8,872 nucleotides of DNA. It comes from Bacteroidota bacterium. GTDB lineage: Bacteria; Bacteroidota; Bacteroidia; Chitinophagales; Chitinophagaceae. Of this stretch, positions 1-4,859 are shown piece after piece. The DNA lies in contig JAEZDR010000163.1 in the NCBI GenBank assembly GCA_023433265.1, forward strand, positions 1 to 8,872, written 5' to 3'. The notes beneath the pieces were generated by a model. The model had not been told where the DNA came from. It searched no databases and saw only the letters and a list, made by a program, of their open reading frames with translations. The stretch's first letter is position 1, and every line of letters starts with the position of its first letter. A program made the translations under genes and the position numbers.

Positions 1-307
1 TTGTTGTGCCTCTCCCCTACCCTAGCAGAAGTTTGGGCGATTATGGCGAAAATGGACATATAGGAGGCTGATAGGACAAATGGGGTTGGTTTCAGGTTAA
101 CCGACGGGGTGCCGCTAAAGGGCACGAGGCATTTTTGCATTGCTTTTTTAGCGGGCAAGTGCCCCGCAGGGCAGGATTTCATATTTCATTCCTCAGCAAA
201 AGCGATTGAAATCATTGATGTGAACTGATTGCGGAGTATTACCCTGACAGACCGGCAAACTCTCCTCCCGGAAAGGGTGCAGAGAGGAGATTTTCCCCAA
301 CGCCCAC
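1..307. other. Left-edge non-coding stretch with self-complementary patches
   Basis: No gene can be supported here. The longest open stretch on the plus strand (64-219) has no start codon and resembles no family I know, and the first 60 bases read open for 20 codons before a TAG, which could be the tail of a gene outside the window but has nothing to identify it. The segment around 104-173 is GC-rich and can fold in several ways, and 241-290 carries a second hairpin region followed by TTTT. It could be a structured RNA, a dispersed intergenic element, or the decayed remains of a gene. The sequence alone does not decide. Confidence 0.5.
104..173. other. GC-rich patch with possible pseudoknot
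   Basis: CCGCTAAA (112-119) is perfectly complementary to TTTAGCGG (147-154). The adjoining GGGCAC (120-125) is complementary to GTGCCC (159-164), so the two helices would interlock as a pseudoknot. Alternative pairings exist: GTGCC 109-113 with GGCAC 121-125, GCGGG 151-155 with CCCGC 163-167, and TGCCC 160-164 with GGGCA 169-173. The pairings are seen directly; that any RNA is made is unproven. It matches no RNA family I recognise. Confidence 0.3.
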
Positions 308-336
308 AAAAAAGGCTGGTGTTTAAACCAGCCTTT
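308..336 (-). terminator. Intrinsic terminator of the lytic transglycosylase gene
   Basis: A perfect 10-bp inverted repeat (AAAGGCTGGT 311-320 with ACCAGCCTTT 327-336) encloses a 6-base loop. Read on the minus strand the stem runs into a tract of T residues (the A run at 308-313 on the plus strand). It begins about 22 bases after the stop codon of the leftward gene ending at 359. The other side is also T-rich (CTTTTATT), so it may work in both directions. Confidence 0.85.
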
Positions 337-358
337 CTTTTATTATTAACCTAGTGAA

Positions 359-1189
359 TTATCCTTCTGTTTCAAGCTCCATATCAAGCGCTTCTATTTC
401 AGCAGCCGTCAACGTAGTTACACCCCCTTCACCTTCCAGGATATAATGGGTGGCGATAAACTTCTTAACATGGTTACGCGTTTCTTTTGGCAATGAATAC
501 TGAATATCCCAAAAGTTACTGCTGTTGTGCTTACGCATAGCTTTCTGAACCTTAGAAGGGCCAGCGTTGTAAGCTGCTATCACCAGCAACCAATCGCCAA
601 ACTCTCCATATAAGCTCTTCAACATTTTGGCAGCGGCGTGGGTGCTCTTTGTATAATCGCGGCGCTCATCTACCCTGCCATTGATTTTAAGGCCAAGGTT
701 CCTTGCCTGTGCCGCCATAATCTGCCAGGGGCCGGTTGCACCTGCAACGGATACTGATTTTGCTTTGAGATCGCTTTCAATCACTGACAAATACTTCAGC
801 TCCTTAGGAAGGCCATATTGTTCAAGAATACCATCGTATAACTTTAAATAGCGCTGTCCCCAGGTTCTTAAAGCTTCCAGCCTTGAGCTCTCCCGCCTCG
901 AATATTCTTGTACAAAAGGAACGGCTTTGGGGCTGATTTCAAGGAAGGCATCCTCGTTTCGGGTGCTTCCTACGCCATTATTAGCTGCAAAAAAACTTTG
1001 AAACTCTTTTTCTCCTCCTGAAGAGACTACTGCTTTAAGACTGTCTTTGTTCGTATCTGTGCCAAGTGTATGAATACCAATGTTACCGCTGGTGAAGGAC
1101 ATTAAGGCAAACGTGAAGAAGATCCAACTATATCCTACAAACGACTGAAAGATTCTTAATACTCCTGCTTTTACAACACTACTTTTCAT
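359..1189 (-). CDS. Membrane-anchored lytic transglycosylase, SLT domain (MltD-like)
   Basis: This 276-residue protein should cleave the glycan strands of peptidoglycan between N-acetylmuramic acid and N-acetylglucosamine, leaving 1,6-anhydro ends, in the periplasm. The N-terminus has a hydrophobic stretch (about 18-35) that fits an uncleaved anchor or signal peptide; no lipobox cysteine is visible. The SLT (Slt70-like) domain spans about 110-250. It shows the catalytic glutamate in the I-E-S motif (E138), the G-A-T-G-P-W-Q motif (150-155 region) and the A-Y-N-A-G-P motif (206-211), all hallmarks of this family. Unlike typical MltD it carries no LysM repeats, and the tail after 255 is acidic and short. 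The gene is monocistronic, ending in the hairpin at 308-336, and a consensus promoter lies about 150 bases upstream. The exact transglycosylase subfamily is inferred. Confidence 0.9.
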   Translation of the reverse strand: MKSSVVKAGVLRIFQSFVGYSWIFFTFALMSFTSGNIGIHTLGTDTNKDSLKAVVSSGGEKEFQSFFAANNGVGSTRNEDAFLEISPKAVPFVQEYSRRESSRLEALRTWGQRYLKLYDGILEQYGLPKELKYLSVIESDLKAKSVSVAGATGPWQIMAAQARNLGLKINGRVDERRDYTKSTHAAAKMLKSLYGEFGDWLLVIAAYNAGPSKVQKAMRKHNSSNFWDIQYSLPKETRNHVKKFIATHYILEGEGGVTTLTAAEIEALDMELETEG

Positions 1190-1340
1190 TCCTAACGGAT
1201 TTTAGTTAACAATCAGCGCACGTCTTGTGGCCGGAGAGGCGTCATTACCTCGAATTAGAACTTCTGTTTATCCAATAATCAGTTCTTTAATGTGTTCTTA
1301 ATATTCACTCTCCGCATATCTTAGGCACGAAAAGCGGAGG

Positions 1341-1348
1341 CAAAGGTA
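1341..1348 (-). promoter_or_regulatory. Candidate -7 element for the lytic transglycosylase
   Basis: On the minus strand this reads TACCTTTG, a full match to the Bacteroidota -7 consensus TAnnTTTG, and it is followed by C as is common. No good TTTG -33 box is seen 19-21 bases upstream. If it is used, transcription would start near 1335 and give a leader of about 145 bases. Confidence 0.5.
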
Positions 1349-1603
1349 CCAACCCCTTGCGGGCGGTGGTGTTAAATGGGTTCAATAATAACGCCGGAAT
1401 GTTAAGAGAAACTGAAAGCAAACGGCTAACTTCCTGAAAACAAGGAAAATAACGGGGGTCCCCAGACTGTTAAACATATTATAAAAGGACGGGTAAAACT
1501 TCATATCCCATTGTAATACAGTTGTTTTTACATTTCTTTTTGGGGCAGTTGTTGCCCTAACCATGAACAGTTATCCCTGGATATTAAAGCCGCATATTGC
1601 AAT

Positions 1604-1631
1604 AAAAAAGCCGCTCGTGTTAACGGGCGGC
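1604..1631 (-). terminator. Intrinsic terminator of tatA
   Basis: GCCGCTCG (1610-1617) and CGGGCGGC (1624-1631) form an 8-bp stem with a single mismatch on the minus-strand RNA and a 6-base loop. The stem is followed on the minus strand by six T residues (1609 down to 1604). It starts about 22 bases after the tatA stop codon. Confidence 0.8.
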
Positions 1632-1653
1632 CAATAAATAGTTGGAATATAAA

Positions 1654-1866
1654 TTAAGGATGAATCGGCTTCTTTTCGTTTTCCTGTATGCCGTCTTCGA
1701 TTTCCTTCTTAACGCTGTCCTTTGCGTCCTTAAACTCACGAATACCCTTGCCAAGGCCTCTCGCCAATTCAGGTATCTTCTTACCACCGAATAATAAAAG
1801 AACGACAAAGATGATGAGGATCCACTCTGGTAGTCCCGGCATGTTCATGAGAAGGGAAGAAAGCAT
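1654..1866 (-). CDS. tatA: Twin-arginine translocase subunit TatA/TatE family
   Basis: This 70-residue protein forms the pore-like oligomer of the Tat system, which moves folded proteins across the inner membrane. It has the family architecture: a short periplasmic N-terminus, one transmembrane helix (about 12-27, starting G-L-P-E-W), a hinge with the F-G-G-K-K motif (26-30), an amphipathic helix (about 32-47, I-P-E-L-A-R-G-L-G-K-G) and a charged, disordered tail. The glycine-rich hinge and short length are as expected. ATG at 1866 is the longest start; the in-frame Met codons 7 and 9 (1848, 1842) are alternatives, and a start at residue 7 or 9 would resemble homologues better. No tatC is nearby, which is common in this phylum. 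It has its own terminator and a weak candidate promoter, so it is probably transcribed alone. TatA versus TatE or TatB cannot be separated by sequence alone, but the helix favours TatA. Confidence 0.93.
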   Translation of the reverse strand: MLSSLLMNMPGLPEWILIIFVVLLLFGGKKIPELARGLGKGIREFKDAKDSVKKEIEDGIQENEKKPIHP

Positions 1867-1910
1867 CTGATTAATTTTTGTAAAGTTATGCAGATAGCTG
1901 CAGACTGGTG

Positions 1911-1918
1911 CGAAGGTA
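1911..1918 (-). promoter_or_regulatory. Candidate -7 element for tatA
   Basis: The minus strand reads TACCTTCG, one mismatch from TAnnTTTG. It would give a leader of about 40 bases. The region where a -33 box should lie (about 1938-1943) falls in the stem of the rplS terminator and has no good TTTG. Confidence 0.3.
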
Positions 1919-1931
1919 ACAATAATTTAAT

Positions 1932-1964
1932 AAAAAAGCGGAACCGTACAAGTACATGTTCCGC
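1932..1964 (-). terminator. Intrinsic terminator of rplS
   Basis: GCGGAAC (1938-1944) pairs perfectly with GTTCCGC (1958-1964) around a 13-base loop. On the minus strand the stem is followed by six T residues (plus-strand A run 1932-1937). It lies 22 bases after the rplS stop codon. Confidence 0.85.
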
Positions 1965-1986
1965 AAATATATTAGGGCTGCTGTTA

Positions 1987-2340
1987 TTATTTAACACGCT
2001 TCTCCTTAATCCTTGCACTCTTACCACTACGCTCGCGTAAGTAGAAAAGGCGTGCACGGCGTACTTTACCAACTTTGTTTAAGACTACAGACTCAACGTT
2101 AGGAGAAAAGTAAGGAAAAATCCTCTCAACACCTACGCCATCTGAAATCTTACGGACTGTAAATGTAGCAGTTGCACCCTCGCCCTGGCATTTTAAAACA
2201 TCGCCACGGAAGCTTTGGATACGCTCTTTACCACCTTCTACAATTTTATAGTTGACGGTAACATTGTCACCGGCCTTGAACTTAGGATACTCTTTCTTTC
2301 CTGTAAGTTGCTCGTGTACAAACTGAACTGCTGCGTTCAT
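1987..2340 (-). CDS. rplS: 50S ribosomal protein L19
   Basis: L19 sits at the interface of the 30S and 50S subunits and helps form an intersubunit bridge. The 117-residue length is normal. The family signatures are clear: F-K-A-G-D near residues 21-25, the V-E-G-G-K-E-R-I-Q-S-F-R-G-D stretch, the F-T-V-R-K-I-S-D-G-V-G-V-E-R-I-F-P block followed by S-P-N, and the basic G-K-V-R-R-A-R-L-F-Y-L-R motif near the end. The start at 2340 is supported by a strong promoter about 25 bases upstream and an A-rich leader without a Shine-Dalgarno sequence, as usual in Bacteroidota. In many bacteria rplS follows trmD and rimM, but here neither neighbour is present and the gene stands alone between its own promoter and terminator. 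Confidence 0.98.
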   Translation of the reverse strand: MNAAVQFVHEQLTGKKEYPKFKAGDNVTVNYKIVEGGKERIQSFRGDVLKCQGEGATATFTVRKISDGVGVERIFPYFSPNVESVVLNKVGKVRRARLFYLRERSGKSARIKEKRVK

Positions 2341-2364
2341 GGGAAACTAATTTTTTTCGGACGG

Positions 2365-2396
2365 CAAAAGTAACATAGCTGTTGCAATTATCCAAA
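2365..2396 (-). promoter_or_regulatory. rplS promoter (Bacteroidota -33/-7 type)
   Basis: On the minus strand TTTG (2396-2393) is followed after exactly 20 bases by TACTTTTG (2372-2365), matching the known TTTG-N19-21-TAnnTTTG consensus of the phylum in every defined position. Transcription would start near 2360, leaving a leader of about 20 bases. Confidence 0.8.
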
Positions 2397-2452
2397 GTAA
2401 TTTTAGCGATGCGGCCTTTCCAGGCAATTTTAACAGCCTTGGTGGATGGTGG

Positions 2453-3196
2453 TTACGCGCCCGCCTTCTCCAAAGCTTCGGTAGCCTCAAGGGGTTTAGG
2501 CGCAACAGCCGGTTTCCTTACACTAAAGTTGAACATAGGCGTTTGCCATTTGCCGTACAACCTCACCCACAGTGGCAGTATCATCTCCGTGCCACGGGCA
2601 GTGGTAATGTCGCCTAAATCTATTATGTTTTCCCGCATCCATCCAAAGCTTTCCAATAATTGGCAAACAGATTCCTTAGTTCCTTCATTGTTGCCACTCA
2701 CAAATACGGTGTGATCTCCCTGTACGAGTGCAGGGTTTACCATTACCGGGTTACTCATGGTATTCAACGACTTGACTACCAGTAACTCAGGGTATCTCTC
2801 TTGTATAGCCTCCCCAAGGCTTTTATCATTACAGATAAACAAGGTGGGCGGAAAGCCTTTGCTGAAGTCTAACGGATTCGTCAGGTCCAGCATAACCTTA
2901 CCCTTCAATATATCCGCTCCTACTGCTTCGAGGCAGTCAAAAGCCTTATTCCCGTTCATCGCAAATACAATGAGATCGTTGCCTCGGCTTACCGCTTCAC
3001 GGAAGCTTGTTAAGGTTATGGCGGGGTTTTCAGCCAGCCAGGTGCCAATTCCGGGATTACCCCATCCATCTTTATCTGTTCTTGCCCTGGTGGCCGCTGC
3101 GTCGCGTGTTCCCATATACACCGTGTGACCAAGGCTAAGAACTTTAGAAGCAAGGGCCTGCCCTACAGACCCGGTGCCTAATACTGCAATGTTCAT
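2453..3196 (-). CDS. NADP-binding oxidoreductase, F420-dependent NADP reductase-like
   Basis: A 247-residue protein with an N-terminal Rossmann fold: the G-T-G-S-V-G motif (7-12) after a hydrophobic strand, then a G-T-R-D turn (29-32) whose arginine suggests NADP(H). The central D-L-T-N-P-L motif and the V-V-K-S-L-N-T block resemble the family of NADPH-dependent F420 reductases and related 'NAD(P)-binding domain' proteins. In bacteria without coenzyme F420, members of this group have no settled substrate, so I assign only a dinucleotide-dependent reductase. The tail after about residue 225 is proline- and alanine-rich. It is divergently transcribed from the HxlR regulator at 3301, the common arrangement for a regulated redox enzyme and its controller. 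No terminator is visible between it and the rplS promoter. Confidence 0.85.
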   Translation of the reverse strand: MNIAVLGTGSVGQALASKVLSLGHTVYMGTRDAAATRARTDKDGWGNPGIGTWLAENPAITLTSFREAVSRGNDLIVFAMNGNKAFDCLEAVGADILKGKVMLDLTNPLDFSKGFPPTLFICNDKSLGEAIQERYPELLVVKSLNTMSNPVMVNPALVQGDHTVFVSGNNEGTKESVCQLLESFGWMRENIIDLGDITTARGTEMILPLWVRLYGKWQTPMFNFSVRKPAVAPKPLEATEALEKAGA

Positions 3197-3231
3197 AGTT
3201 GTTGTTTTTAGCTATTTAATTAATTATGAAA

Positions 3232-3263
3232 CAAACCTAGCTAGCTTATTTTAGCCCCGCAAT
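3232..3263 (-). promoter_or_regulatory. Oxidoreductase promoter
   Basis: On the minus strand ATTG (3263-3260) is followed after 20 bases by TAGGTTTG (3239-3232), a full -7 match and a three-of-four -33 match to the Bacteroidota consensus. It gives a leader of about 30 bases before the start at 3196. Both elements overlap TAGCT cores described separately. Confidence 0.7.
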
Positions 3264-3269
3264 AGCTGT

Positions 3270-3277
3270 CAATTTTG
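3270..3277 (+). promoter_or_regulatory. Candidate -7 element for the HxlR gene
   Basis: CAATTTTG differs from TAnnTTTG in one base and lies 24 bases before the ATG at 3301. No convincing -33 box is seen upstream, which would suit a weak or regulated promoter. Confidence 0.3.
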
Positions 3278-3300
3278 ATAGCTGCAAAATGTTTTAGAAT

Positions 3301-3684
3301 ATGATTGTGAACGACACTGAGATGATCTTCCAGATTGAGGGCCGCAAATTCCATTGCGCCATGGATGTTACCATGCACTTCATTGGCAGCAAATGGAAAA
3401 CGGTAGTGCTTTGGTACCTGAGAAATGGAAAGAAACGCTTTAGTGAGCTGAAACAACAGATGCCACAAATAACAGAGAAAATGCTGCACATACAGCTCAA
3501 ACAATTAGAAGAAGACAAGCTGATTGAAAGAGAAGTATTCGGCTCCAAGCCGCCCTTGAAAGTGGAATATTCCCTAACACCATTAGGCACTACCCTCCTG
3601 CCATTGCTAAATGAAGTTGCAGCCTGGGGCCGAAATACAGGTACAACACTAGGCGAAATGATTAAAGTTGAAGCTGGCAAGTAA
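3301..3684 (+). CDS. HxlR-family winged-helix transcriptional regulator
   Basis: A 127-residue DNA-binding protein of the MarR-like HxlR family, which act as dimers and often sense electrophiles, quinones or oxidants. The diagnostic pattern is present: a cysteine near the N-terminus (C19), then the I-G-S-K-W-K-T-V-V-L-W-Y-L stretch, the R-F-S-E-L-K recognition segment, the I-T-E-K-M-L-H-I-Q-L-K-Q-L-E-E-D-K-L-I-E-R helix and the V-E-Y-S-L-T-P-L-G wing. C19 lines up with the conserved cysteine that responds to thiol stress in homologues such as HypR and YodB of Bacillus. The gene is divergent from an NADP-binding oxidoreductase with a 104-base shared control region, so that gene and the regulator itself are the likely targets. 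ATG at 3301 gives the normal length; Met 8 is a possible alternative. The DAHP synthase follows 84 bases downstream without a clear terminator, so read-through is possible. Confidence 0.92.
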   Translation: MIVNDTEMIFQIEGRKFHCAMDVTMHFIGSKWKTVVLWYLRNGKKRFSELKQQMPQITEKMLHIQLKQLEEDKLIEREVFGSKPPLKVEYSLTPLGTTLLPLLNEVAAWGRNTGTTLGEMIKVEAGK

Positions 3685-3753
3685 GCCAATTCTTCCGTCT
3701 CACGCAGATGAAAGAACTGATTTTCGTTAACTAAACCACATCAATTTATCATT

Positions 3754-3761
3754 TACCTTGC
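3754..3761 (+). promoter_or_regulatory. Possible -7 element close to the DAHP synthase start
   Basis: TACCTTGC looks like the common TACCTTTGC with one T missing. It ends only 7 bases before the GTG start, so use of it would give a leaderless or nearly leaderless mRNA. No -33 box is seen. Weak on its own. Confidence 0.2.
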
Positions 3762-3768
3762 GCAGGTT

Positions 3769-4839
3769 GTGATTAACTCCGTTTTAGATAGCTGGCATCA
3801 GCGGCCTTTGATTATTTCCGGACCCTGTAGCGCAGAAACAGAAGAGCAGATATTGGAAACCGCCAGGAGGCTGGCTGCAACCGGCAAGATACATATGTTG
3901 CGGGCAGGCATTTGGAAACCAAGGACAAGGCCCGGCTATTTTAGCGGGGTGGGTACTATAGGTTTGCAATGGCTGCAGCAGGCCAAAAAAGAAACGGGCT
4001 TGTTTACATCTGTAGAAGTTGCAAGCGCCAGGCATGTAGAAGATGCACTTACCCATGGCGTAGATGCACTTTGGATTGGCGCCCGCACTACCGTAAACCC
4101 GTTTAGCGTGCAGGAAGTGGCAGATGCGCTTGCAGGTACGACCAACCCGGTGTTTATCAAAAACCCCCTGAATGCGGATATAGAGCTTTGGATTGGGGCA
4201 GTGGAACGCGTAGCCAAAGCCGGTGTTAAACATATTGGATTAATCCATCGCGGCTTCTCCGTTTATGGAAACACCCAGTACCGCAACGCTCCGATGTGGC
4301 ACCTTGCCATTGAAATGAAAAGAAGATACCCGGAATTATTGATGATTTGCGATCCATCGCACATAGCAGGTAAAAGAAGCATCCTTTTAAACATTGCTCA
4401 AAAAGCAGTGGATCTGGATTACGATGGACTAATGATTGAATCCCACATAGACCCTGACAACGCCTGGAGCGACGCTAAGCAACAGGTAACACCTGAAGAC
4501 CTTGAAGCCATGCTGGACAAGATTGCCTGGCGCAAGGAAAGTATAGATTCACCTGAGTTACATGCGAAACTGGAAACACTGCGCCGCCACATCGATCACA
4601 TTGATGAGGAATTGTTAACCATCCTGGGCGAAAGGATGAAGATTGCAGAAAAGATTGGTGAATACAAAAAAGACAACAATATCACCATCCTTCAAACAGC
4701 AAGGTGGAACGAAATACTAACCCGGGCATTGAAACGTGCTCCTGAATTAAATTTGAGCGAAGAATTTATCAAACGGTATTTTGACGCTGTACACCTGGAA
4801 AGCATAAACCAGCAAACAAGGGTGTTTGAACAATCATAG
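3769..4839 (+). CDS. Bifunctional DAHP synthase / chorismate mutase
   Basis: One 356-residue enzyme carries two steps of aromatic amino-acid synthesis: condensation of phosphoenolpyruvate with erythrose 4-phosphate to DAHP, and rearrangement of chorismate to prephenate. Residues about 1-250 are a type I-beta DAHP synthase barrel. Metal ligands by alignment with known enzymes are C20 (G-P-C-S-A-E), H198 (D-P-S-H), E224 (I-E-S-H) and D235. The R-A-G-I-W-K-P-R-T-R-P loop (45-55) and K131-N-P bind substrates. Residues about 262-350 are an AroQ chorismate mutase with the expected R272, R289, K300, R312 and Q349. A C-terminal mutase fusion is typical of Bacteroidota, and in the Porphyromonas gingivalis enzyme it mediates inhibition by prephenate; the same control is inferred here. 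The start is GTG; the next Met codon (residue 43) would remove the metal-binding cysteine. No other aro, tyrA or pheA gene is adjacent. Confidence 0.96.
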   Translation: MINSVLDSWHQRPLIISGPCSAETEEQILETARRLAATGKIHMLRAGIWKPRTRPGYFSGVGTIGLQWLQQAKKETGLFTSVEVASARHVEDALTHGVDALWIGARTTVNPFSVQEVADALAGTTNPVFIKNPLNADIELWIGAVERVAKAGVKHIGLIHRGFSVYGNTQYRNAPMWHLAIEMKRRYPELLMICDPSHIAGKRSILLNIAQKAVDLDYDGLMIESHIDPDNAWSDAKQQVTPEDLEAMLDKIAWRKESIDSPELHAKLETLRRHIDHIDEELLTILGERMKIAEKIGEYKKDNNITILQTARWNEILTRALKRAPELNLSEEFIKRYFDAVHLESINQQTRVFEQS

Positions 4840-4859
4840 GATATTACTTCCTGGTTAAC

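Larger units (their letters stand above)
1190..1653. other. Non-coding stretch: transglycosylase leader and tatA 3' region
   Basis: This 464-base gap between two leftward genes holds the candidate transglycosylase promoter (1341-1348), the roughly 145-base leader that would follow it (1190-1335), and the tatA terminator (1604-1631). A 60-codon open frame on the minus strand (1382-1564) has no recognisable family, no start-site context and an unpersuasive composition, so I do not call it a gene. Nothing else stands out in 1382-1603. Confidence 0.6.
3209..3284. promoter_or_regulatory. Candidate HxlR operator: repeated TAGCT cores
   Basis: TAGCT occurs at 3209-3213 (inside palindrome TAGCTA), 3238-3242 and 3242-3246 (inside CTAGCTAGCT), 3263-3267 and 3279-3283. 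The last two belong to a direct repeat ATAGCTG at 3262-3268 and 3278-3284. One copy overlaps the -33 and another the -7 element of the oxidoreductase promoter, and the direct repeat brackets the candidate -7 element of the regulator gene (3270-3277). HxlR proteins bind as dimers to such sites; binding here is inference. Confidence 0.45.

Noticed and set aside
62..100. AGGAGG followed by ATG near 80 on the plus strand, like a Shine-Dalgarno start
   Set aside because: The frame stops after six codons, and Bacteroidota rarely use Shine-Dalgarno sequences.
1382..1564. 60-codon open frame on the minus strand
   Set aside because: No recognisable motif or family, no promoter or start context, and it lies just downstream of the tatA terminator; best explained as chance.
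2420..2442. Hairpin CCAGGC/GCCTTGG after the oxidoreductase stop, considered as a terminator
   Set aside because: It has a bulge and no T tract on the minus strand.
2382..3128. Plus-strand open frames of 110 and 123 codons
   Set aside because: They lie largely or wholly inside the well-supported leftward oxidoreductase gene and have no family resemblance; antisense shadows.
3784..4233. Minus-strand open frames of 149 and 93 codons
   Set aside because: Shadows of the DAHP synthase/chorismate mutase gene, whose motifs and active-site residues are unmistakable.
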